Shown here in pieces: positions 1 to 5,187 of a stretch of 6,092 bases of DNA. The position numbers were made by a program, and so were the translations under genes. The notes below the pieces were generated by a model, which had not been told where the DNA came from, made no database searches, and worked only from the letters and a program-made list of their open reading frames with translations. Origin of the DNA: Candidatus Omnitrophota bacterium (lineage in GTDB: Bacteria; Omnitrophota; Gorgyraeia; Zapsychrales; Fredricksoniimonadaceae); assembly GCA_016196515.1 (NCBI GenBank), contig JACPXN010000095.1, positions 1 to 6,092 on the forward strand. Reading direction: 5' to 3'. Positions within the stretch are counted from its first letter, which is position 1. Every line of letters starts with the position of its first letter.

Positions 1-1
1 C

Positions 2-433
2 ACCCAATGGAAAGACCACCTGCACGCGATGGACCATATCAAGGACGGCATCAGTTTGCGCGCCTTAGGCCAGCGCGACCCCCTGGTCGAATACAAAAAA
101 GAAGGTTTTGCGATGTTCAAGACGCTCTACGGGGCCATCAATCACGAGGTCGCGTCCCTCATGTTCAAACTTGAACCGCCGCAAGGCCAGGAGGACAGGC
201 CGCGCACGGTGTTGAGCCGTTTGCCCCAGCACACCGTGCATCAGGATTTTTCGGGACTGGCCGCGGCCGCGCCGCAGACGGGTCTTCCCGACGGGGCCAA
301 AGCCCCGGCGCGTTCCTCACAGGTCTCTGCGGGGCCCGTCCTTGTCCCGGTGCGCACCGAACACAAGGTCGGCCGCAATGATCCCTGCCCGTGCGGCAGC
401 GGCAAGAAGTACAAGAAATGTTGTGGACAATGA
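2..433 (+). CDS. secA: SecA preprotein translocase ATPase, C-terminal part (5' end outside window)
   Basis: SecA is the cytoplasmic ATPase that drives unfolded preproteins through SecYEG. Only the last 143 residues are present; the frame is open to the left edge. The first residues (WKDHLHAMDHIKDGI, then LRALGQRDPLVEYKKEG) are the conserved end of the helical scaffold/wing region of SecA. A poorly conserved, Pro/Ala/Gln-rich linker of about 75 residues follows. The protein ends in a zinc-binding SEC-C motif, VGRNDPCPCGSGKKYKKCCGQ without its first residue, carrying the C-x-C-x8-C-C ligand set known to bind zinc and contact SecB and phospholipid. The stop codon overlaps the ATG of lnt as ATGA, so translation is probably coupled. 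The family identification is firm. What cannot be judged is the missing motor domain. Confidence 0.97.
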   Translation, partial: TQWKDHLHAMDHIKDGISLRALGQRDPLVEYKKEGFAMFKTLYGAINHEVASLMFKLEPPQGQEDRPRTVLSRLPQHTVHQDFSGLAAAAPQTGLPDGAKAPARSSQVSAGPVLVPVRTEHKVGRNDPCPCGSGKKYKKCCGQ

Positions 434-1902
434 TCCTCGTCGTCCTTTCCGCTGTCCTGCTGGTCATTTCCTATCCCCAAACGGACTGGGGGCCGCTCGC
501 GTGGCTGGCCCTGGTGCCGTTTTTCTTCGCCCTGGACGGTAAAAACGCGCGTTCCGCCTTCAGTTTGGGCTACGCCTGCGGTTTTCTTTTTTTCGCCGGC
601 ACCCTGGGCTGGTTTGTCTACGTGACGTATCCCGGGGCTTTTTTATTCATTGCCTATCTTTCCTTATATTTTGCCGCGTTTGCCGTTGCGTTCGTTTTTT
701 TCCGCCGCTTGGGGCTGCTTGCGCGCCTCTTCACGCTGTCCGCCGTGTGGGTCGCCCTCGAATTCATCCGTGGTCATGCCTTGAGCGGTTTCGGGTGGGC
801 GTCCCTGGGTCATTCGCAGTACAAAAATTATTTACTAATCCAGATCGCGGACGTGACAGGTGTTTACGGCGTGTCGTTTTTGGTCATCCTTGTGAATCTT
901 CTGATTTTTGAAAGTTTGAAACTCGTTCATGACATCCGCCAGATGCGCCGCACACAGATCATCGTGACCCTGCTGGTGTGTCTGGTCTTAGGGTACGGGA
1001 TCGTGGACACGACGCATACGCGCGCCTACGGCCAGGTGAAGGTGGGGGTGGTGCAGCCCAACATCCCCCAGGCGCTCAAATGGGACCCGCGCCTGAAAGG
1101 CAGGATCGTTGAGCGCAGCATACTATTGACCCGCGCGTTGGGCGTCCAGAAGCCCGATATCATCATTTGGCCGGAAACGTCTTTGCCGGGCATCCTGGGA
1201 GAATCGCCGGAACTGTTTGAAGAGATCAGGAAAACCGCCCGCGACATGCGTATCCCGGTCCTCATCGGGACCATCGTCCAGGAGGGGGAGGAAAAGTATT
1301 ACAATTCGGCCGTTTTAGTTTCTGCCGATGGGGCAATGGCCGGCCGTTACGACAAGGTCCACCTGGTGCCTTTCGGCGAGTATTTGCCGCTGCGGCCTTT
1401 GCTCGGGTTTGTCAACCGTTTCATCGGCCTGGCGGATTTTACCCCGGGCAGGGAATACACGCTTTTTTCCGCCGGGCGCGAACAAAGAAAATTCGGCGCG
1501 CTCATTTGTTTTGAAGATACCGTCCCGTATTTGCGCCGGGGCTTCACCAATGCCGGGGCGCAGTTTTTGGTCAATATCACCAATGACGCCTGGTTCGCGG
1601 ACACCAAGGCGCCGTTCTTGCATTTGCAGGCCGCGGTGTTCGGCGCCGTCGAGAACAAGCGCGCGCTGGTGCGGGCGGCCAATACCGGTGTCAGCGCCTT
1701 CATTGATCCGTTCGGCCGCGTCATCGGGGCCGTCCAAAATGAACGCGGCAAGAAGACCTATGTCGCCGGCACAGCCGTGGCTGCCCTGCCGCTCGTCAAC
1801 CGGCGCACGGTGTACACGAAATATGGCGATGTTTTTGCAATGTTCTGTTTCTTGGGTATACTAGGGGCGATATGGACAACAAGGACCGCATCAAAAAGAT
1901 AA
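430..1902 (+). CDS. lnt: Apolipoprotein N-acyltransferase
   Basis: Lnt is the inner-membrane enzyme that adds the third acyl chain to the N-terminal cysteine of lipoproteins, using phospholipid as donor. The 490-residue length is typical. Residues 1-192 hold about seven hydrophobic segments, including the FGWASLGHSQ stretch near 121-130. Residues 203-455 are the nitrilase-like domain, and a last membrane helix lies near 466-480. The catalytic triad is visible: Glu249 in IIWPETSLPG, Lys309 in GRYDKVHLVPFGEYLP and Cys360 in GALICFEDTVP. The NIPQALKWDP and NITNDAWF signatures are also present. I chose ATG 430 because it overlaps the secA stop as ATGA. GTG 391 and ATG 418 are in frame but would put extra residues before the first helix. 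No strong ribosome binding site is seen, in keeping with coupling to secA. The 3' end overlaps the acyltransferase gene by 31 bases. Confidence 0.96.
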   Translation: MILVVLSAVLLVISYPQTDWGPLAWLALVPFFFALDGKNARSAFSLGYACGFLFFAGTLGWFVYVTYPGAFLFIAYLSLYFAAFAVAFVFFRRLGLLARLFTLSAVWVALEFIRGHALSGFGWASLGHSQYKNYLLIQIADVTGVYGVSFLVILVNLLIFESLKLVHDIRQMRRTQIIVTLLVCLVLGYGIVDTTHTRAYGQVKVGVVQPNIPQALKWDPRLKGRIVERSILLTRALGVQKPDIIIWPETSLPGILGESPELFEEIRKTARDMRIPVLIGTIVQEGEEKYYNSAVLVSADGAMAGRYDKVHLVPFGEYLPLRPLLGFVNRFIGLADFTPGREYTLFSAGREQRKFGALICFEDTVPYLRRGFTNAGAQFLVNITNDAWFADTKAPFLHLQAAVFGAVENKRALVRAANTGVSAFIDPFGRVIGAVQNERGKKTYVAGTAVAALPLVNRRTVYTKYGDVFAMFCFLGILGAIWTTRTASKR

Positions 1903-2795
1903 AACGGGCCATGGCCCGTTACGCTTTTTATTTTTTTTCAGCGTTCTTCAGGGTCCTGCCTTACCCATTGGTGCGGGCCATGACCAACGCTTTGATCGCC
2001 CTCGGGTTCGTCGTGGTCAAGCGGATGCGTAAGATCGCCAGGGAAAGCCTGACCATCGCCTTCGGCCGGGAGAAAAGCGGGCAGGAGATCGAAGGCATTG
2101 TCCGCACTTGTTTTTTTAATTTGGGCCGCAGCGCCATTGAGATGCTCTATTTCACGCAAAGGCCGCAGATGATCACCGCAAAGCTGGCGTTTGCGCCCGG
2201 CGCCAGGGAAAACCTGGACGCCGCGCTCGCCGAGGGCAGGGGGGTCATCGCGGTCACGGCGCATTTCGGCAATTTTCCGCTCATGCTTTTGTATCTGGCC
2301 CGCATGGGCTACAAGACCAATGCCATCATCCGTCCGGCGCGCGATGAGGCCATTGAAAAGACCTTCCAGGACACCCGCACGCGTTTGGGCCTGCATACCA
2401 TCTACAGTTATCCGCGCGTCGAATGCGTCAAAGAATCCCTGCGCGTCTTGCGCAACAAAGAGATTTTATGCGTTCCTTTGGACCAAAATTTCGGGACCGG
2501 CGGGGTGTTCGTTGAATTTTTCGGCCAGAAAGCGGCCACCGCGACGGGGCCGGTGGTCTTTGCCACGCGCACGGGCGCGGTGATCCTGCCCATTTTCATC
2601 GCCCGCGATACGGACGACCGGCACAAGATCATGACAGAACCGCATTTCGCGATCGAAACCAGGGCCACGGACGAAGAGACCATCCAATACAATGTGGCCA
2701 AGATCACAGGGACGATCGAGACCTACATACGCCGCTATCCCCACGAATGGGGATGGATGCACCGGCGCTGGAAAAGCAAACCTGCCTACCGGTAG
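1872..2795 (+). CDS. LpxL/HtrB-family lipid A-type acyltransferase with altered HX4D/E motif
   Basis: The 307-residue protein belongs to the Lip_A_acyltrans (LpxL/LpxM/HtrB) family. These membrane-bound enzymes transfer a secondary acyl chain to a lipid A precursor or a related acceptor. Supporting features are a basic N-terminus, a hydrophobic stretch at about 15-50, TAHFGNFPLM at 129-138, RPARDEAIEK near 155-164, VPLDQNFGTGGVFVEFFG and the ending EWGWMHRRWKSK, typical of the family. The family's HX4D/E motif is His131 with Pro136 where the acid should be (in E. coli LpxL, His132/Glu137). Activity or substrate may therefore differ. ATG 1872 is preceded by AGGGG at 1863-1867; in-frame ATG 1911 would avoid the overlap with lnt but lacks such a site. 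The last four codons and the stop (P-A-Y-R-TAG) lie inside a palindromic repeat. Which of lpxL, lpxM or a homologue it is cannot be told, so no symbol is given. Confidence 0.9.
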   Translation: MDNKDRIKKIKRAMARYAFYFFSAFFRVLPYPLVRAMTNALIALGFVVVKRMRKIARESLTIAFGREKSGQEIEGIVRTCFFNLGRSAIEMLYFTQRPQMITAKLAFAPGARENLDAALAEGRGVIAVTAHFGNFPLMLLYLARMGYKTNAIIRPARDEAIEKTFQDTRTRLGLHTIYSYPRVECVKESLRVLRNKEILCVPLDQNFGTGGVFVEFFGQKAATATGPVVFATRTGAVILPIFIARDTDDRHKIMTEPHFAIETRATDEETIQYNVAKITGTIETYIRRYPHEWGWMHRRWKSKPAYR

Positions 2796-2817
2796 GCAGG
2801 CCTGCCTACCGGTAGGC
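2781..2817. repeat. Tandem palindromic repeat at the end of the acyltransferase gene
   Basis: CCTGCCTACCGGTAGGCAGG (2781-2800) is a perfect 20-base palindrome. It is followed directly by a second, 3'-truncated copy at 2801-2817. The first copy supplies the acyltransferase stop codon (TAG at 2793-2795). The second ends just before the AAGGAAG ribosome binding site (2820-2826) of the next gene. Near-copies occur at 5623-5642 and, more decayed, at 4295-4306 and 4854-4870. The unit is probably a small non-autonomous, REP/MITE-like element; the mechanism is unknown. A folded tandem could limit read-through or translation of the genes that follow. Confidence 0.85.
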
Positions 2818-2833
2818 CCAAGGAAGAACAAAC

Positions 2834-3004
2834 ATGAAAAACGCACTGTTGTCCGGGCTCGGTTTTTTGTTGGTCATCGGCGGTATGGCCCTCACCCTGG
2901 CGCAATGGGACATCCTGGTCCTGGTCGTCAAGGCCTGTGCCGGGCCTGTCCTGACTGTTGCCGGTCTCGTCGTCCTGTTCGTTGTTTCCTCTCAAAAACA
3001 ATGA
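2834..3004 (+). CDS. Small two-helix membrane protein, unknown function (56 aa)
   Basis: This short frame codes for 56 residues. After MKNALLSG come two hydrophobic segments, roughly residues 5-23 (LLSGLGFLLVIGGMALTLA) and 27-51 (rich in Leu, Val, Ala, Gly). A short QWD turn lies between them and a polar SSQKQ tail at the end. This is the pattern of a helical hairpin in the inner membrane. A good ribosome binding site, AAGGAAG, sits 7 bases before the ATG. The stop overlaps the next gene's start as ATGA, a strong sign that the gene is real and translated together with the phosphatase. I do not recognise a family. Placement after lnt and the acyltransferase suggests, but does not show, an envelope role. 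Confidence 0.75.
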   Translation: MKNALLSGLGFLLVIGGMALTLAQWDILVLVVKACAGPVLTVAGLVVLFVVSSQKQ

Positions 3005-3657
3005 AACTCGTCATCTTCGACCTCGACGGTACGCTGGTCAATGCCTATCCGGCGGTGCATGCGAGCATCAATCATACGCTCAAAGCCATGGGATTTCCGC
3101 CGCGATCCGCCGCGACCATCAAAAGTTCCGTGGGCTGGGGTGACCGGCATTTGCTGGAGGGATTTGTAGGCAAAGCGAAGGTTGAGGCGGCCCTTAAAAT
3201 ATACCGCAGGCATCACGCCACGGCCTTAAAGACCGGTGTGCGGTTCTTGCCCGGGGCCCGGACCATGCTGACGTCCTTAAAAAAGGCCGGCTTTCGGCTG
3301 GCCGTGGCCAGCAATCGTCCGACGGAGGCGACACTTCTTGTCCTTAAGATCCTTGGCGCGCGGGCGTATTTCGACATGGTGTTGTGCGCGGACAAAGTCC
3401 AAAGGCCAAAGCCCCATCCGGACATGCTCATTGAGATCATGCGGACGCTGAAGATCAGAAGAAAAGAGGCGCTTTATGTCGGGGACATGACCATTGATGT
3501 CCTCACGGGCCGCGGGGCCCGCGTGCGCACCGTGGCCGTGGCCACGGGGTCGAGCACAACAGCGCAATTAAAACGATTGAAACCCTGGCGCGTGATTGAT
3601 AAGATGAGTCAACTCGAAACCATCATCGGAGAATTTCATGAGCAAGAAGAAACGTAA
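3001..3657 (+). CDS. HAD-superfamily hydrolase, phosphoglycolate phosphatase-like
   Basis: The 218-residue cytoplasmic HAD phosphatase has all four motifs. Motif I is FDLDGTLV with nucleophile Asp7 and acid/base Asp9. Motif II is Ser104 in VASNRP, motif III is Lys137 in RPKPHPD, and motif IV is YVGDMTIDV with Asp162 and Asp166 as magnesium ligands. An alpha-helical C1-type cap lies between motifs I and II (about residues 15-80). The layout resembles Gph/PpaX/beta-phosphoglucomutase relatives, so the substrate is a small phosphate ester that cannot be named from sequence. The frame is open for over 300 bases upstream, but ATG 3001 fits motif I right at the N-terminus and overlaps the preceding stop as ATGA. 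No clear ribosome binding site is seen, consistent with coupling. The 3' end overlaps the next small gene by 20 bases. Confidence 0.92.
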   Translation: MKLVIFDLDGTLVNAYPAVHASINHTLKAMGFPPRSAATIKSSVGWGDRHLLEGFVGKAKVEAALKIYRRHHATALKTGVRFLPGARTMLTSLKKAGFRLAVASNRPTEATLLVLKILGARAYFDMVLCADKVQRPKPHPDMLIEIMRTLKIRRKEALYVGDMTIDVLTGRGARVRTVAVATGSSTTAQLKRLKPWRVIDKMSQLETIIGEFHEQEET

Positions 3658-3718
3658 GGGCAAACTCAATTGGCGTTCCAAGAAGGCCAACCACGGCACC
3701 AAACCCGGCAGGGGCTGA
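3638..3718 (+). CDS. 26-residue highly basic peptide, unknown function
   Basis: A very short frame starts inside the end of the phosphatase gene in another frame. It has a good ribosome binding site, GGAGA at 3628-3632, 5 bases before ATG. The peptide begins MSKKKRKGKLNWRSKKANHG and ends TKPGRG. Eleven of 26 residues are Lys or Arg, with no acidic residue and only one aromatic (Trp12). This composition suits binding to RNA or the ribosome, as in tiny ribosomal proteins such as Thx or L36, though no match to those families is visible. I have an unverified impression that similar LNWRSKKANHG-type peptides occur in other bacteria. The gene is real with fair probability because start site, composition and position agree; its function is unknown. 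Confidence 0.65.
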   Translation: MSKKKRKGKLNWRSKKANHGTKPGRG

Positions 3719-3752
3719 TTTCTTAAAAAATTCTTCGTCCTCATCCTGTTTG

Positions 3753-3763
3753 TGATATAAAAT
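3753..3763 (+). promoter_or_regulatory. Extended -10 promoter for the lipoprotein gene
   Basis: TG-A-TATAAA (TG at 3753-3754, hexamer 3756-3761) matches an extended -10 element. No convincing -35 is present; the best is TTCTTC at 3731-3736, spaced 19 bases. Transcription would start near 3768, within about two bases of the ATG at 3770, so the message would be nearly leaderless. The upstream cluster ends at 3718 without an evident terminator, so read-through could also feed this gene. Confidence 0.5.
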
Positions 3764-3769
3764 ACAAAT

Positions 3770-4168
3770 ATGATTAGTTCCCGGATGCGTTGTTTGCGTT
3801 GTTTTTTGGTCCTCGTTTTGGTTGTTTCCGCGGCCGGTTGCGCGGCGCCCTTATTGTTCATTGGCGCCGGCGCGGTGGGCGGCTATGCCGTCAGCCGTGA
3901 CGCCTTTGAGGGGATCACGGCCAAAGGCCAGGAGGAGATCTGGGATGCCGCCTATAAGGTGGCCTCCATTATGGGCACGATCGAGGAAGACAATCGCCAC
4001 AGCGGGCAAATGATCGCCCGTATCAACGGCGTCCGCGTGACCATCACCCTGATGCCGGTCAATTTGACCACCACCAAACTGCGCATCAAGGCCCGCAAAG
4101 GCATTTTCCCCCGCATCGGCATTGCCCAAGAGGTTTATGCCAAGATCAACACCCAGTTGGAAGGATAG
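3770..4168 (+). CDS. Predicted DUF3568-like lipoprotein
   Basis: The 132-residue protein has a lipoprotein-type signal peptide: basic MISSRMRCLRC, a hydrophobic core FLVLVLVV, then SAAGC with lipidated Cys24. Position -3 is Ala rather than the usual Leu, a slightly weak lipobox. The mature start, AAPLLFIGAGAVGGYAVSRDAFEG, is followed by WDAAYKVASIMGTIEEDNRHSG, MIARINGVRVTI, TTTKLRIKARKGIFPRIGIAQEVYAKI. This reads like the DUF3568 family, small envelope lipoproteins of unknown function. The hydrophobic Ala/Gly patch after the cysteine is typical of that family. It would be a natural substrate of the Lnt encoded upstream. There is no ribosome binding site before ATG 3770 or the in-frame ATG 3785; with the promoter only a few bases upstream, leaderless translation from 3770 is likely. 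Confidence 0.8.
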   Translation: MISSRMRCLRCFLVLVLVVSAAGCAAPLLFIGAGAVGGYAVSRDAFEGITAKGQEEIWDAAYKVASIMGTIEEDNRHSGQMIARINGVRVTITLMPVNLTTTKLRIKARKGIFPRIGIAQEVYAKINTQLEG

Positions 4169-4173
4169 GCCCG

Positions 4174-4225
4174 TTTTTGATTTTGATTTTATTATTTGAC
4201 AAAACACAAAAAGGTGTTATATTAT
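4174..4225 (+). promoter_or_regulatory. Strong sigma-70-type promoter for the cold-shock gene
   Basis: A perfect -35 (TTGACA, 4196-4201) is followed by TATATT (4218-4223, spacer 16) or, overlapping it, TATTAT (4220-4225, spacer 18). A T-rich tract at 4174-4195 resembles an UP element. The expected start is about 4230-4232, giving a leader of about 130 bases before csp. Confidence 0.85.
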
Positions 4226-4234
4226 CCCCTGTAT

Positions 4235-4267
4235 ATGAGCAACGGTGATCTTAAGCCCGCAAGGTAG
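4235..4267 (+). CDS. Possible leader peptide of csp (10 codons)
   Basis: ATG at 4235 lies 3-5 bases after the predicted transcription start and reads MSNGDLKPAR, then TAG. The codons CCC-GCA-AGG form the 5' arm of the terminator-like hairpin, and the stop is the first triplet of its loop. There is no ribosome binding site, so it would have to be translated as a leaderless frame. A frame this short can arise by chance; the exact fit to the hairpin is the only reason to list it. Confidence 0.3.
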   Translation: MSNGDLKPAR

Positions 4268-4292
4268 AAGGTAACGTGCCTTGCGGTTTTTT
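4257..4292 (+). terminator. Terminator-like hairpin in the csp leader (possible attenuator)
   Basis: CCGCAAGG (4257-4264) pairs perfectly with CCTTGCGG (4279-4286) across a 14-base loop. Six T (4287-4292) follow at once. It lies about 25 bases downstream of the csp promoter start and before the csp ribosome binding site. Unless it is regulated or leaky it would stop csp transcription and leave a small RNA of about 60 bases. Confidence 0.7.
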
Positions 4293-4294
4293 AT

Positions 4295-4306
4295 TGCCTG
4301 CAGGCA
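4295..4306. repeat. Short palindrome, possible relic of the dispersed repeat
   Basis: TGCCTGCAGGCA is a 12-base palindrome just after the leader hairpin. Its arms match the TGCCT/AGGCA arms of the 20-base repeats, without the CCGG core. Relationship by descent is plausible but a chance match is possible. Confidence 0.35.
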
Positions 4307-4362
4307 GATAGGGTCACGAAAAACGTCGGCTCAAGTTCAATGAAAGAGGAGGTATCAAGGTA

Positions 4363-4563
4363 ATGGTTAAAGGTAAAGTAAAGTGGTTCAATGATCAAAA
4401 AGGTTTTGGATTCATTACTCCCGAAAACGGCAAAGATGTGTTTGTCCATCACAGCGTCATTCAAGGCGATGGTTACAGATCGTTGGCCGAAGGCCAGGAC
4501 GTCGAGTTTGAGATCGTCCAGGGTCCTAAAGGCGAGCAAGCCCAGAACGTGGTGAAATTGTAA
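4363..4563 (+). CDS. csp: Cold-shock domain protein (CspA family)
   Basis: The 66-residue protein is a single cold-shock domain, the usual length for a CspA/CspB-type nucleic-acid chaperone that binds single-stranded RNA and DNA. It has VKGKVKWFNDQKGFGFIT with RNP1 at 13-18 (KGFGFI) and RNP2 at 26-31 (VFVHHS). The tail is EGQDVEFEIVQGPKGEQAQNV. His29-His30 and the aromatic surface (Trp8, Phe9, Phe15, Phe17, Phe27) are in place. AGGAGGT at 4347-4353, nine bases before ATG, is a near-consensus ribosome binding site. The gene is single, with its own strong promoter, long structured leader and terminator, so it should be highly expressed and regulated at the RNA level. Codon usage is less GC-rich than in its neighbours, as often seen for highly expressed genes. 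Confidence 0.96.
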   Translation: MVKGKVKWFNDQKGFGFITPENGKDVFVHHSVIQGDGYRSLAEGQDVEFEIVQGPKGEQAQNVVKL

Positions 4564-4599
4564 AAAACAACAAACCCCCTTCGGGGGGCTGTGTTTTTT
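4562..4599. terminator. Rho-independent terminator of csp, bidirectional form
   Basis: CCCCC (4575-4579) and GGGGG (4584-4588) close a TTCG tetraloop. An outer helix pairs AAAAAACA (4562-4569) with TGTTTTTT (4592-4599) across a small internal loop. It starts within the csp stop codon. With A and T tracts on its two sides it could work on both strands. Confidence 0.93.
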
Positions 4600-4608
4600 A
4601 ATAGCCGC

Positions 4609-4647
4609 AAAAACCCCCCGTGACTCTATTAGTGACGGGGGGTTTTT
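4609..4647. terminator. Second strong terminator, probably that of the lost minus-strand transporter gene
   Basis: AAAAACCCCCCGT (4609-4621) pairs over 13 bases with ACGGGGGGTTTTT (4635-4647). The inner ACT/AGT pairs flank a CTATT loop. The T run at 4643-4647 serves the plus strand. The A run at 4609-4613 becomes a T run on the minus strand. Read on the minus strand it begins at the stop codon of the MFS remnant, so it was most likely that gene's own terminator. With the csp terminator it forms a convergent-gene boundary. Confidence 0.9.
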
Positions 4648-4823
4648 CATTGTTCGCGTTCAAGGGTGCGGGGATTAAAACGCAGCGCCCGCAGTTGGGG
4701 GGCCAGGACTGCGGTCAAGCCGACGACGGCCAGCGTCACCAGGCCGCCGGCCGCGACACAGGGAATTGTTCCAAGCCATGCGGCCACCATGCCGCTTTCA
4801 AAAGCGCCGAGTTCGTTGGAAGG
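4647..4823 (-). pseudogene. C-terminal remnant of an MFS (EntS/DHA3-like) efflux transporter
   Basis: On the minus strand, 58 codons are open from 4823 down to TGA at 4647-4649. They begin PSNELGAFESGMVAAWLG, followed by TIPCVAAGGLVTLAVVGLTA and a basic tail APQLRALRF. The SNELGAFESG...AAWLG...P pattern followed by a final hydrophobic helix is characteristic of the C-terminus of the MFS_3/EntS-like group of multidrug or siderophore exporters, which are normally over 400 residues. There is an in-frame TGA immediately upstream (4824-4826). No further MFS homology is readable beyond about 4850, though TTTATCAGG in another frame may be a frameshifted continuation. There is no start or promoter. 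It is a dead fragment whose body has been lost, probably by deletion or replacement to its right. Confidence 0.7.
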
Positions 4824-4853
4824 TCAGTCCTGATAAAAGGAGTAGGCGTTTTC

Positions 4854-4870
4854 CTTGCCTAAAAGGCAGG
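4854..4870. repeat. Degenerate copy of the dispersed palindrome
   Basis: CTTGCCT-AAA-AGGCAGG forms a seven-pair hairpin (one G-T pair) with a three-base loop. Arms match the CCTGCCT/AGGCAGG repeat but the ACCGGT core is replaced. It lies between the transporter remnant and the next promoter, near the point where the remnant's homology ends. Confidence 0.45.
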
Positions 4871-4903
4871 AAGAGCGTTTGGGGGAGTGTGAGGTGGCCT
4901 TGG

Positions 4904-4932
4904 TTGACAGAAGAGCGTCGGAATGTTATAGT
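4904..4932 (+). promoter_or_regulatory. Near-consensus promoter placing transcription start at the ATG
   Basis: TTGACA (4904-4909), a 17-base spacer and TATAGT (4927-4932) match the sigma-70 consensus at 11 of 12 positions. The expected start, six to seven bases past the -10, falls at or next to ATG 4939. The transcript would be leaderless or nearly so, carrying the DUF5678-like and protease genes. Confidence 0.8.
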
Positions 4933-4938
4933 TCTTAT

Positions 4939-5187
4939 ATGAAAGCCATTATGAAAGTCAAGAACGGTAAAAGATTCAATTCCGACAAATGGTTGACGGA
5001 ACATTTTGAAGGCCTTGTGAATAAATTCCCCGGCAAATTCCTCGTCATTGCCGACGGCAAGATATACAGCAACGGCTCCCCCGGCCGTTTGAGAGACAAA
5101 GCCCGTAAGGAAAACCCCCGCGCGTCTATTTTGGGCCTTAAAGTCCCCCGCCCGAAAGATTTCATATGCGCACTCGGCGCACGATAA
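4939..5187 (+). CDS. DUF5678-like small protein
   Basis: The 82-residue soluble protein is basic. It runs through KWLTEHFEGLVNKFPGKFLVIADGKIYSNG, then a helix GRLRDKARKENPRASILGL and VPRPKDFICAL. The order helix, PGK-hydrophobic strand, DGK-hairpin, S/G turn, helix, then V-P strand is the pattern of DUF5678, a small family of unknown function in bacteria and archaea. The frame stays open upstream to 4855. Because the -10 element lies at 4927-4932, a longer protein could not be made from this promoter; ATG 4939 (or the in-frame ATG 4951) is the start. No ribosome binding site is present, consistent with leaderless translation. Its last 22 bases overlap the aspartic protease gene, so the two are probably a functional pair. 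Confidence 0.75.
   Translation: MKAIMKVKNGKRFNSDKWLTEHFEGLVNKFPGKFLVIADGKIYSNGSPGRLRDKARKENPRASILGLKVPRPKDFICALGAR

Noticed and set aside
391..429. Earlier in-frame starts for lnt (GTG 391, ATG 418)
   Set aside because: They would add a polar stretch before the first helix. ATG 430 forms the ATGA overlap seen again later in the cluster.
1315..1864. Other-frame and antisense frames inside lnt
   Set aside because: They lie in the nitrilase domain of lnt with its intact triad, have no family signature and reflect GC-rich codon bias.
2692..3000. N-terminal extension of the phosphatase
   Set aside because: It would run through the palindromes and the small membrane gene and put HAD motif I over 100 residues from the N-terminus.
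4312..4362. In-frame extension upstream of csp (HEKRRLKFNERGGIKV)
   Set aside because: It has no start codon and overlaps the near-consensus ribosome binding site. A 66-residue protein from 4363 is the normal length.
4620..4862. 80-codon plus-strand frame downstream of csp
   Set aside because: It starts inside a terminator stem and is antisense to the MFS remnant, whose frame carries the recognisable signature.
4855..4938. Upstream extension of the DUF5678-like gene
   Set aside because: It would begin before the promoter, so it would not be on the transcript. The extra residues do not fit the domain.
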